DNA of 24,974 nt, from assembly GCA_934747335.1 (NCBI GenBank), contig CAKVGS010000029.1:1-24974 (forward strand), given 5' to 3'. Shown piece by piece: positions 7,091 to 14,946 of this stretch. Position 1 is the stretch's first letter. Every line of letters begins with the position of its first letter. Source of the DNA: an uncultured Candidatus Melainabacteria bacterium. Lineage in GTDB: Bacteria > Cyanobacteriota > Vampirovibrionia > Gastranaerophilales > Gastranaerophilaceae. The notes under the pieces are model-generated. The model ran no database searches and was not told the DNA's origin. It saw nothing but the letters and a program-made list of their open reading frames with translations. The translations under genes were made by a program, and so were the position numbers.

Positions 7091-7378
7091 ATTAAAGTCC
7101 GGTCGCATTCTGCGACCGGACTTTAATACAGATAGCTTAGTATTGGGAGCAAAAGTCTCTTTAAATACTCTACTCCTAAAAGCCACAATTAATTAAATAC
7201 GAATAATCATACATGGCAAGCTGTGGACTTTTTACCATGTATAAAAATGCATTATGTCCCAGTTTCACAAAATTCCCTGCTTTTTAATTTTTACAGGGAA
7301 AGGGTAAATATAAAGGGTAAAAAGTGCCACATCTACTACCTTAAAGCAAATTCCCTGTTTGAAATTAGCAGGGAATTT
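7091..7378. repeat. palindromic intergenic module, copy B
   Basis: It begins with a perfect 17-bp-arm inverted repeat at 7091-7127, loop TTC, core GGTCGCA/TGCGACC. CAGATAGCTTAGT and a diverged AGCAAAAGTCTCT follow, matching AGCAATCGTCTCT in copy A. Next are hairpins TTCCCTG/CAGGGAA at 7273-7300 and AAATTCCCTG/CAGGGAATTT at 7348-7378. The order equals copy A (521-715), with about 100 extra bases in the middle that hold ATACATGG/CCATGTAT. The large hairpin arms differ from copy A while the structure and flanking string are kept, pointing to a conserved structure. No coding potential is seen. Confidence 0.65.
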
Positions 7379-7412
7379 ATACAGTGAAAATAAGTAAAAT
7401 TTGTGAAAAATT

Positions 7413-7463
7413 CGGAGATAACACCCGATTATCTCCGCAAATATACGGAGATAATTTTATAAT
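7413..7463 (+). promoter_or_regulatory. CGGAGATAA box cluster with -10 element
   Basis: CGGAGATAA at 7413-7421, its inverse TTATCTCCG at 7429-7437, and CGGAGATAA at 7446-7454, centres 16 and 17 bp apart, then TATAAT at 7458-7463. The last box and -10 element resemble the Fic promoter (CGGAGAAAA then TATAAT at 769-787) in spacing to within one base. It may be an upstream hipBA promoter or the relic of a second Fic-type promoter. Confidence 0.5.
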
Positions 7464-7469
7464 ATATAA

Positions 7470-7586
7470 CTTTCCCGTACGGGAATAGTATGTGAGTTTT
7501 GGCTTCTTTTTGTTGGTTTATTACCGAACGGGAATATTAGCTTGACAATTACATAAAAAAGGATATAATATTCCTGTACGGTAATA
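7470..7586 (+). promoter_or_regulatory. hipBA promoter with three palindromic operators, copy 2
   Basis: Operators at 7470-7487 (CTTTCCCGTACGGGAATA), 7519-7536 (TATTACCGAACGGGAATA) and 7569-7586 (TATTCCTGTACGGTAATA). Their centres are 49 and 50 bp apart, exactly as in copy 1. The promoter is TTGACA (7542-7547), 16-bp spacer, TATAAT (7564-7569). The operator over the end of the -10 box implies autorepression by HipB. Confidence 0.82.
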
Positions 7587-7597
7587 TTAAGGTAAAA

Positions 7598-7807
7598 ATG
7601 ATAATAAAATCTGCACAAGATATCGGAAAATTAGTAAAAGAAGCTCGTAAAGCACAGAATTTTACGCAAGTTCAACTCGCTCAGCTTTCTAACGTTGGAA
7701 CGCGCTTTCTCTCTGATTTAGAAAACGGTAAACCAACCTGTGAAATCGATAAAGTTATAAAAGTTCTGGCAAATTTAGGAATAAAGTTAGAGGTAAACAA
7801 TGGCTAA
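7598..7807 (+). CDS. hipB: HipB-type XRE antitoxin/repressor
   Basis: A 69-residue XRE helix-turn-helix antitoxin, first gene of a complete hipBA operon. It dimerises on the palindromes in its promoter and should hold the HipA kinase inactive. Its stop overlaps the hipA start by 8 bp (AATGGCTAA), so translation is coupled. It is shorter than E. coli HipB (88 residues), mainly lacking a longer C-terminal tail. The protein is identical to the orphan at 4587-4796, which should therefore cross-regulate and cross-neutralise. AAGG 5 bases before the ATG serves as ribosome binding site. Confidence 0.93.
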   Translation: MIIKSAQDIGKLVKEARKAQNFTQVQLAQLSNVGTRFLSDLENGKPTCEIDKVIKVLANLGIKLEVNNG

Positions 7808-8975
7808 AGAGTTGTCAGTTAGATTACATGGGTTGCAAGTTGGGGTTCTAAGACTTGTTAATGGCAAAATGGAATTCACTTATGATGAAAATGCACAAAA
7901 GCCAATTTCTTTGAGTTTACCTTTGCAAAAAGAACCGTTTAAAGAAAAAGTTTGTCGAGCATTTTTTGGTGGATTATTGCCTGAGAATCCGAATATGCGC
8001 GAATTATTGGCTAAAAAGTACAATATTAATGTCAATGATGATTTTAAACTATTAAAAGAAATTGGGCGAGATTGTGCCGGAGCGCTTTCATTTCATGAGA
8101 TGACAGAACCTCAAAAATCTTATCAAATGCTCAAGATTGAAGGTTCTATTCTATCAGACGAAGAATTAACTAAATATTTGGAGGAACTCCCATATCGTCC
8201 TTATTTAGGTAAAAGATTATCTTTGGCAGGGGCTCAAGAAAAAACTGCTGTTTGTGTTATTAATGGTAAAATCGCTTTACCCAATAACGATATTCCGACT
8301 ACTCATATTATTAAAACGTCATTGCCAAAATATGTTCAGTCAATTCAGAATGAATATATTTGTATGAAGGCGGCGAAAGAAATCGGCTTGGAAGTTGCTG
8401 AAGTTGAAATTAGAAAAGTCGGAGAAATAGAATTTTTGCTTGTGGAACGTTTTGATAGAAAATACTCTAACAATTTAGAATGCGAGCGCATTTTACAAGA
8501 AGATTTCGCGCAAAGTCTTGGCGTTCAGGCGAGAGATAAGTATAAAGTTACTTTTAAGGATTGTTTGAAAGTATTAAATCAGACAGCAACTCCTGCTAAT
8601 TCTAAATTAAGATTTGTAAGACAGGTGATTTTTAATTACTTAATTGGAAATACGGATGCTCACGCTAAAAACTTCTCAGTTTACCTGACGAATGATGGCA
8701 TTACTTTAACTCCTGCTTATGATTTGCTGTGTTCAAGTATTTATGACTGCGACCAACGAATCGCAATGAAGCTTGGCAAAGCAAGATATTATTCAGATGT
8801 AACAGAAAAGGATTGGGAAATTTTTGTTCAAGATTTGGATATATCCTACAAGCTCGTTCAAGCTGAGATAGAACGACAAAAAGAATATTTGCCAAAGATT
8901 GTTGAAAAACTTACAAAGGAACTGGATTGTGAAGTCGGAGCTAAGATTTTAGATTATGTTGATTTAAAAATTTGA
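7800..8975 (+). CDS. hipA: HipA-family serine/threonine kinase toxin
   Basis: A 391-residue HipA kinase, somewhat shorter than E. coli HipA (440). The N-terminal part (about 1-100) matches the HipA N1/couple-HipA domain (FFGGLLPEN at 55-63). The kinase core follows: SLAGAQEKTA at 141-150, with Ser141 at the autophosphorylated P-loop serine; HIIK with Lys172; VERFDR at 215-220; NTDAHAKN (284-291) with catalytic Asp286; and AYDLL with metal-binding Asp308. All key residues are present, so it should be active. The E. coli protein phosphorylates glutamyl-tRNA synthetase and stops translation; the target here is presumed similar but not known. It overlaps hipB by 8 bp. The toxin is likely paid for by two antitoxin genes in this region. 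Confidence 0.95.
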   Translation: MAKELSVRLHGLQVGVLRLVNGKMEFTYDENAQKPISLSLPLQKEPFKEKVCRAFFGGLLPENPNMRELLAKKYNINVNDDFKLLKEIGRDCAGALSFHEMTEPQKSYQMLKIEGSILSDEELTKYLEELPYRPYLGKRLSLAGAQEKTAVCVINGKIALPNNDIPTTHIIKTSLPKYVQSIQNEYICMKAAKEIGLEVAEVEIRKVGEIEFLLVERFDRKYSNNLECERILQEDFAQSLGVQARDKYKVTFKDCLKVLNQTATPANSKLRFVRQVIFNYLIGNTDAHAKNFSVYLTNDGITLTPAYDLLCSSIYDCDQRIAMKLGKARYYSDVTEKDWEIFVQDLDISYKLVQAEIERQKEYLPKIVEKLTKELDCEVGAKILDYVDLKI

Positions 8976-8995
8976 GTTTTAGAATCTTTTGTAAT

Positions 8996-9024
8996 TTGCT
9001 TTTTGTAGTATTTAATGACATAAT
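8996..9024 (+). promoter_or_regulatory. probable promoter of the DUF4365-helicase gene
   Basis: TTGCTT (8996-9001), 17-bp spacer, CATAAT (9019-9024), about 100 bp before the start codon. A strong AAAGGAG at about 9039-9045 lies in the leader without a nearby start codon, possibly the relic of an older start. Confidence 0.45.
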
Positions 9025-9125
9025 GATTAAATTTTCAAAGGAGTTTATTTAGAGTTAAAAAGTTGTTTTGCCAAGATTATAGCGCATAAAATTATTATCA
9101 ATTTTATTGAGGATTAGTTAAAATT

Positions 9126-12100
9126 ATGGATAATTTAAAACGTCAAATGATACAAAATCATATTAAGACACACTCAGAAGTATCTGAAGAAGATTGTGCT
9201 GCAATTAGTATGTTGCAAGTATTTTTAAGAGCCAATGGGAAAATTCATCCGAATTTTGCTCATGGTGATAAATGGCCAAATATTGATGGAACTTTTGAAT
9301 TTGTACCAGAACCTATTATATCAAGACGACCAAAACAAAATTTTAGTGTTCAAATTAAAGGAACAAATAATTACACAGAAGAAACTAATGGTGTTGTAAA
9401 ATATTCCCTAAAAAGTTTAGCATTTCCTGCTTATATATATGATCAGGTAACTTTGGATCCAGGTATTCTTTTTATTGTTCTAAATCCTGATAAACGAGGT
9501 AAAGAACGAGTTTTTTGGAAATATATGTCTACGGAATTTATTAATTCTATCAATTATAGACAGAATAGTATGACTATTGCATTTAATCCAGATGAAGAAA
9601 TTGAAAATACAGAAGAAAGTGTTAATAATTTTTGTAATAAATTAATTGACATTATTGATAGACATACTTTTATTAATCAGTTAGATAATACTTTTTATTC
9701 AAAACAAGATATAAACAAACTTATTAAAGCTTGTGATGCAGATATTTGTGAAAGTATTGATAGATTAGATATTTTTAATGAAACTAGAGATGATATATCA
9801 AAAAGAATGTTAAGAAGATTACAGGATTTATGTGAATCAACATTACTTCTTAATTTAATCAATGAAAATTCTGAAAAAGTTAATATTAAGTTAGCTTATG
9901 AGCGAGCAAGACTTAGTATCAAAACCAAATATTTGGCAAGTTTTTATAAAGGATTGAGATATTTAGGTAGACGGATTCCTGATGAAGGTCAATCAGAACG
10001 ACTTATGCTAAAATACTATGATTTTTTATGGCGTATAAGAAAATATTTAAAAGAATGTCATAATATTTCAATTTTAAACAATCTTGAAAAATTTCCGCTT
10101 AATACTGATAAACTTGACAATGAATATTATGAATTAGTAGCAAAAATCTTTGATGGTGCTTTGCCTAAGAGTGTACGTTTAAGTTCTTCAAGATATTATG
10201 TTCAGAAAAAAACACCATTCTTTATTAATGGAGAGCAATATTTTGAAGTTACTCTACAATTAGCTGGAGTCTATGCAACGAAATTTAATAGAATTACTGC
10301 GTACACAAAAGAGGATATATCAACTAATTATTCGATAAAAATAGGGTATGTGGACAGAACTATAAATTTATGGGGAGTTGATTCAAAAGTCAAAGTTATT
10401 ATAAATTGGCAAGTTTCGATTGATTCTAAATGTTTGAATAAACTTGGAAAAATACTTAAGATAAATACTAAATTAACTTCTAGGCATAATGAATATGAGT
10501 CTTTGATGAAAGTTTTGTCGGATACAGGTTTAAGTTTTCTAGATTTAATCGATTTGCAGGATGAAGAATATTCTGAAATTATTAAAAGAATCTATTGCAA
10601 AACAAATACTCAGATTTTTAAAGAAGTCCTTGATTTATTAAAGAAAAATTATAATCAAAAGTCAACTTTGTTAGGACGAAATACTATAAGATATATAATT
10701 ATGGATTTAAGAGAAGATACTCTTGAAAAAGTTTTACCATTTTCTTCCAATGTTCCATTATTATGTGATGAACTTTTGCTTTCTAGAAAATGCTATCCAT
10801 TTGAAAGAAATCCTTTTTTATCCAACATTGTAGGTAAGAAATCTAGTGCAATTGGAATAAAAAAATTAGTAGATATCGCAGGTGAAAAAATATTAAATAT
10901 ATCTCGACCATATTTGACGATAAAAAATGCAATAAATAAAACGGGAGAAATCTATTTTGAAACTGGTATGCTTGTAGATGAAGACGATATCAACAACTAC
11001 AATAATTCTTTAAGTAATTGGGAAAAAACGAATGGTTTTTGTATTAATAATGAATCTGGGCTTATTTGCATATCTTCATACGAAACAAGAACTCTTGATA
11101 TTTTAAGAGAGCTAATAAAATATTCTAAAAAAGAAAATAAAGGACAGGAAGTTTTTAATAAAAATTATTTAAAAAATTCTCATATTGTATTTGAAGATTC
11201 TTTAAAAGAGCAAGCTTTGAAAGAAATGTTTGTAAATTCGCAGTTGCTTTTGATATATGGTGCTGCTGGAACTGGAAAAACAACACTAATCAATCATATT
11301 TCTAATATGATGAGTAGTTATAAAAAATTATTTCTTACTAAAACTCATACAGCTTTACAAAATTTAATTCGAAGAATTGAAAATCCTGGAAAAGAAGCCG
11401 ATTTTGTAAGCTTTGATAGTTTTACTAAAAAGTTAGATTTGAATGATTATGATATTATTTTTATTGATGAATGCAGTACTATTGATAATAGAGCCATGAA
11501 AAGATTTTTTGATAAAATTAATCCTGATACTCTACTTGTTTTGGCTGGTGATATACATCAAATTGAATCTATTGATTTTGGAAATTGGTTTTATTATGCA
11601 AAAGATATTATAAAAACTCCTGGAGCAAATGTAGAGTTATTGAATACCTGGAGAACTGAAGAAGAAGAGCTTAAAAGTTTATGGCATGCAGTCAGATGTA
11701 GAGATGATTTAATAACTGAAAAGCTTGTTATAGATGGTCCTTTTTCAGAAAACATTGGAGTAAATGTACTAGATAGGCTTGGAAATGATGAAGTTATTTT
11801 ATGTCTTAATTATGATGGTAAATTTGGTTTAAACAATATGAACAATTACTTTCAAAATGCCAATAAAAATGAAGAGATCTCATGGCAAGAATGGAACTAT
11901 AAAATAGGAGATCCTATATTATTCAACGATAACAAGCGTTTTACCGTTTTGTATAATAATTTAAAAGGAAAGATCGTTGATATTGAAAAAAGTGAAGACG
12001 AAATAGCTTTTACAATAGATATTGATTTAATTCTTACAGAAAAGATGTGTGAAAAAGAAGATATTGAGTTTATCGATATAATCAATGAAAAAGTCACTCG

Positions 12101-12434
12101 AATTAAATTTAAAGTATACAAATACAATAGCGATGATAGCGAAGACGATTCTGAAATAATGCTTCGAAATTCAATTATTCCATTTCAGTTAGCATATGCT
12201 GTGTCTATACATAAAGCACAAGGATTAGAATATGATTCAGTTAAAATTATTATTCCGAGCAATAATTCTGAAAAAATAACACATGGGATTTTTTATACAG
12301 CAATTACACGAGCAAAGAAAAAACTCAAAATTTTTTGGAGCTCAGAAACTATGAATGAAATTGTAAAAAGTTTTAATTTGGATAATTCTAAAAAGAAAAG
12401 TTTAGTAAAAGTAAAATCGAAATTAGGCGATTAA
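9126..12434 (+). CDS. DUF4365 nuclease domain fused to an SF1 helicase
   Basis: A 1102-residue protein. Residues 1-110 are a DUF4365-type PD-(D/E)xK domain: NIDGTFEF (Asp54) and FSVQIKGT (Gln76, Lys78) form the D...QxK site. Residues 200-700 are a long helical and beta region that I do not recognise. From about 700 is an SF1 (UvrD/RecD-like) helicase: Walker A GAAGTGKTT (712-720), Walker B IIFIDECS (777-784), LVLAGDIHQIES (motif III), NTWRTEEEE, SIHKAQGLEYDS (about 1027-1038) and FYTAITRAKK (1056-1065, motif VI). It is probably an ATP-driven nuclease or a nucleic-acid sensor in phage defence. DUF4365 occurs in many defence-island proteins, but the substrate is unknown. GAGGA lies a rather long 12 bases before the ATG. 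It stands alone downstream of hipBA with its own promoter and a 3' hairpin. Confidence 0.88.
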   Translation: MDNLKRQMIQNHIKTHSEVSEEDCAAISMLQVFLRANGKIHPNFAHGDKWPNIDGTFEFVPEPIISRRPKQNFSVQIKGTNNYTEETNGVVKYSLKSLAFPAYIYDQVTLDPGILFIVLNPDKRGKERVFWKYMSTEFINSINYRQNSMTIAFNPDEEIENTEESVNNFCNKLIDIIDRHTFINQLDNTFYSKQDINKLIKACDADICESIDRLDIFNETRDDISKRMLRRLQDLCESTLLLNLINENSEKVNIKLAYERARLSIKTKYLASFYKGLRYLGRRIPDEGQSERLMLKYYDFLWRIRKYLKECHNISILNNLEKFPLNTDKLDNEYYELVAKIFDGALPKSVRLSSSRYYVQKKTPFFINGEQYFEVTLQLAGVYATKFNRITAYTKEDISTNYSIKIGYVDRTINLWGVDSKVKVIINWQVSIDSKCLNKLGKILKINTKLTSRHNEYESLMKVLSDTGLSFLDLIDLQDEEYSEIIKRIYCKTNTQIFKEVLDLLKKNYNQKSTLLGRNTIRYIIMDLREDTLEKVLPFSSNVPLLCDELLLSRKCYPFERNPFLSNIVGKKSSAIGIKKLVDIAGEKILNISRPYLTIKNAINKTGEIYFETGMLVDEDDINNYNNSLSNWEKTNGFCINNESGLICISSYETRTLDILRELIKYSKKENKGQEVFNKNYLKNSHIVFEDSLKEQALKEMFVNSQLLLIYGAAGTGKTTLINHISNMMSSYKKLFLTKTHTALQNLIRRIENPGKEADFVSFDSFTKKLDLNDYDIIFIDECSTIDNRAMKRFFDKINPDTLLVLAGDIHQIESIDFGNWFYYAKDIIKTPGANVELLNTWRTEEEELKSLWHAVRCRDDLITEKLVIDGPFSENIGVNVLDRLGNDEVILCLNYDGKFGLNNMNNYFQNANKNEEISWQEWNYKIGDPILFNDNKRFTVLYNNLKGKIVDIEKSEDEIAFTIDIDLILTEKMCEKEDIEFIDIINEKVTRIKFKVYKYNSDDSEDDSEIMLRNSIIPFQLAYAVSIHKAQGLEYDSVKIIIPSNNSEKITHGIFYTAITRAKKKLKIFWSSETMNEIVKSFNLDNSKKKSLVKVKSKLGD

Positions 12435-12447
12435 AATTATTCTATCT

Positions 12448-12482
12448 AATAGCGGTGTTCCGTATTTAAGAACACCGCTATT
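12448..12482 (+). terminator. terminator-like hairpin after the DUF4365-helicase gene
   Basis: Perfect 12-bp arms AATAGCGGTGTT and AACACCGCTATT with an 11-base loop, 13 bases after the stop codon. The T-tract is poor, so termination may need a factor. The position between convergent transcripts supports the role. Confidence 0.55.
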
Positions 12483-12520
12483 GCTACTAACATCAGCTTA
12501 TTCAGACTCTTCAATTGGTC

Positions 12521-12692
12521 TTAGTATAACTGTGCCATTTCATTGAGCCACCAATTTCTAAGAATCCTTTCTTGTTCTGGATCCATCTCTGGTTCTGCTG
12601 GCTTAATTGTTTTTCTATGTGCATAGCTTCTAGTCGTAATCCATAATTATTACAGAATTCTTGATAGACAATATACTTATTTGATCTTTTTT
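12521..12692 (-). pseudogene. decayed DUF5681/phage-module gene fragment
   Basis: On the minus strand one frame reads KYIVYQEFCNNYGLRLEAM (about 12678-12620) and another reads KPAEPEMDPEQERILRNWW to a stop at 12521. The two need a frameshift near the A-tract at about 12611-12615. PAEPEMDPEQ matches EAEPEMDPEQRAERR in the intact DUF5681 protein at 14947-15396, and nearly 30 bases are shared between 12571-12599 and 15017-15045 with one mismatch. This suggests a former paralogue of that phage-module protein. No start codon or ribosome binding site remains, so it is probably not expressed. Confidence 0.55.
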
Positions 12693-12728
12693 CTTTCTAG
12701 TAGAAACATTAAATTATAGTCAACAAGT

Positions 12729-14525
12729 TTATTTATTTAAATACAGAAACTCAAAATTTGAACCATTGATTAAGCGAATAACTCTTTCTTCTTCAGGTTG
12801 TCTTTCAAGTCTTTTTTGTAAATATTGATAAACAAAGTTTAAAATTGGTGCTGTTTCTTGTAATTTGGGTAGTTTCTCTGATAGTATTTCGATAAATATT
12901 TTACTTTGACCAATTCCTGCAATGTAATTTAAAACTTCATTCATGAGGAACGCTATCTGTAGATCTGTAGCACTAACAAATGATAGGTTGATAAAAAGTA
13001 TTACAAATTCCTCTATATTCACATCAAACACTGCAGAGCATAGTAATGCCATTATATAATTGGGGTTATTCTTTGTTTGTAAAATACTTGCATAATTATG
13101 CCAAGCTTCTGCTGATAATAGATCATAATTAAAAATTTTATTTATATTTTGAATATTAGGATGAATTTTTTTTGTTATATATTTTTCTATTAATTGATTT
13201 GCTTTTTTAGGGAATCTTTTTTGTTTATAAACTTGAGAACTTTTTATCAAGAAATCTGTAGCAATTAATTTTAGTAGCCAACCATTTTCATCTTTTAATT
13301 TACTTTGTTCAAGTTTTTTTAAATATTCGTTAAATCTATTCAGTGCGTATTTAAAATTTCCACTATAAAGTAATGCATCTGCATATAAATTTAAAAAATC
13401 TTTTTTTTCGGATAATTTTAATGCTTTTGCATAACACAATGCGGACCATTTGTACTTTCCGCTTAAAAAAAGTATTCCCCCAAATTCTTTCCAAAAATAA
13501 TCCCTTTCCAAATATCGATAATCAGATTTACGAGCTAAATTATAATATTTATATGCTTGATAATATTGGTCTTTCCTTAAAGCATTTCCTAAATTATAAT
13601 AAGTATTAGCCAATGTTTCGGGATTATGTGTCTTTAGCGCATCTTTAACGTTATTTTTTAATATTTCTAAGTTTCTTTTATCAGCAAAACAGTTTGAGTA
13701 TTTTAATAATATGCTCAAAATGTAAAGCTTTGAAGCGACCTGTTCCTCTTGCGAGGTTAACGAGTAAGTATATTTATTCAAATAATTTAACAACTTTATT
13801 AATGATTCCCAATTTTGATTTTTGGTAAATATTTCTATTAATAGGTCCACATATTTTATATATGTAATAATTATTTCTGAACTTATAAGAATTTCTGCCA
13901 ATTTATTAGCTAAAGCTGCATAATTAATATTGTTTAATGCAATAATAAGCTGCATAATTAAGAGGTCTACAATTTCCTCTTTTGAAAACTTAATATTTTT
14001 AGGAAAATGAAAGCACCCACCACCATTGTGTAAAAAATATGCCTTGATTTCTTCTTGATTTAAAATAATTTTCCCTTGAAAATGTTTTTGAGGTTTAAAT
14101 GATATTTCAATGATATTTAGATGTTCGACTTTTTCATTAAAATCAGACAAAATTAGCGCTAACGGAAAATTGGAGATGATATTTGAATTACTAGTTATTT
14201 GAAAAATAAATGGCGGTTCTATACAATGTTGTTTGATTTTAAAATAAAGCTCCAAATCTTTTTCAATCTTTTTTATTGATAATCGATCCCATTTCTCATC
14301 CTCATTCCAATAAAAAGATATTGTTTTGGAGTTTTTTGAACGTTTAGCTTTTTGTCCATTGATATTATAATATGGATCAAAATTGTGAAACCATTTGACA
14401 TAAAAAGACTCAGTAGTAGATTGATAACATACCATCAATATTGGCATAATTTTATTTATATTTTGGTAATAATTTGTCTGTAGCTTTAAACTGTACTTTA
14501 AATTCTTCTCCTGTGACATTACCAT
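12729..14525 (-). CDS. C-terminal part of a split DUF4365-TPR protein
   Basis: This frame carries most of a DUF4365-TPR protein. Reading from the overlap, NKIMPILMVCYQSTTESFYV is the DUF4365 strand that normally follows the QxK motif, and a domain of unclear fold extends to about residue 200. Helical repeats follow, with recognisable tetratricopeptide units at about 302-407 (YYNLGNALRKDQYYQAYKYY, LSGKYKWSALCYAKALKL, LYSGNFKYALNRF), then more helices. The catalytic-motif part lies in another frame at 14452-14685. Joining them needs a +1 shift near 14450-14460, so the first 25 or so residues of this frame are shadow sequence. TPR repeats would bind a protein or peptide trigger. It is more AT-rich than the flanking phage module, suggesting separate acquisition. 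Phage defence is inferred. Confidence 0.72.
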   Translation of the reverse strand: MVMSQEKNLKYSLKLQTNYYQNINKIMPILMVCYQSTTESFYVKWFHNFDPYYNINGQKAKRSKNSKTISFYWNEDEKWDRLSIKKIEKDLELYFKIKQHCIEPPFIFQITSNSNIISNFPLALILSDFNEKVEHLNIIEISFKPQKHFQGKIILNQEEIKAYFLHNGGGCFHFPKNIKFSKEEIVDLLIMQLIIALNNINYAALANKLAEILISSEIIITYIKYVDLLIEIFTKNQNWESLIKLLNYLNKYTYSLTSQEEQVASKLYILSILLKYSNCFADKRNLEILKNNVKDALKTHNPETLANTYYNLGNALRKDQYYQAYKYYNLARKSDYRYLERDYFWKEFGGILFLSGKYKWSALCYAKALKLSEKKDFLNLYADALLYSGNFKYALNRFNEYLKKLEQSKLKDENGWLLKLIATDFLIKSSQVYKQKRFPKKANQLIEKYITKKIHPNIQNINKIFNYDLLSAEAWHNYASILQTKNNPNYIMALLCSAVFDVNIEEFVILFINLSFVSATDLQIAFLMNEVLNYIAGIGQSKIFIEILSEKLPKLQETAPILNFVYQYLQKRLERQPEEERVIRLINGSNFEFLYLNK

Positions 14526-14685
14526 TTCGAGTTATTTGAATATTGGCATCAAGACCATATTCTACACTTTCTGTTGGAGTATTAAATAACCAAGATGAAG
14601 GTATTAAGTTTTGGAATTTTCTTCTAGATTCCGCTTCTAATAAATGACTTCTGCTTCGTTTTGGTAACGTTTTATTGAGCATCAT
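14452..14685 (-). CDS. N-terminal DUF4365 part of the split DUF4365-TPR gene
   Basis: A 77-residue frame from the ATG at 14685 (a GTG lies at 14694). AAAGG 9 bases upstream supports the ATG. It reads LPKRSRSHLLEAESRRKF, then VEYGLDANIQI and EEFKVQFKATDK, the start of a DUF4365 PD-(D/E)xK domain, with the Asp of GLD and the QFK motif as candidate catalytic residues. It stops at 14452, while the domain continues in the +1 frame (12729-14525). Either a sequencing or natural single-base change broke the gene, or a programmed +1 shift makes the full protein; the A-rich CCAAAATATAAATAAAA stretch is where it would occur. Alone the fragment is too short to fold into the whole domain. Confidence 0.65.
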   Translation of the reverse strand: MMLNKTLPKRSRSHLLEAESRRKFQNLIPSSWLFNTPTESVEYGLDANIQITRNGNVTGEEFKVQFKATDKLLPKYK

Positions 14686-14718
14686 TACTAACACCTTTCC
14701 CTATTTATATAATAAAGT

Positions 14719-14727
14719 ATTATATCA
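14719..14727 (-). promoter_or_regulatory. extended -10 promoter of the DUF4365-TPR gene
   Basis: On the minus strand TGATATAAT is an extended -10 (TGnTATAAT) 33 bases before the ATG at 14685. No good -35 is seen, which is usual for extended -10 promoters. Confidence 0.5.
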
Positions 14728-14896
14728 CACGCCTTCTAAATAAACTGCAATGCAACACTTTTAGAAAATCTAATCTATCATTTTAATTTGTTTTAAGTCA
14801 ATAAATTTCCTACCAATAAACTACTACAGAATAAATTTTACTATAAATATTGATATTAGAGAAGTTTTAAGTTTATAACTTGGATTTTAATAGAAG

Positions 14897-14933
14897 AATT
14901 AAGAATTAGTCGCAATGCAACTAATTCTTAATT
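14897..14933. terminator. 14-bp-arm hairpin downstream of the DUF5681 gene
   Basis: AATTAAGAATTAGT/ACTAATTCTTAATT arms with a 9-base loop CGCAATGCA, just 3' of the DUF5681 stop on the minus strand. It is probably the terminator of the methyltransferase-DUF5681 operon, though the following T-tract is weak. GCAATGCAAC in the loop recurs at about 14747. Confidence 0.55.
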
Positions 14934-14946
14934 TCGAAAAGTTGTG

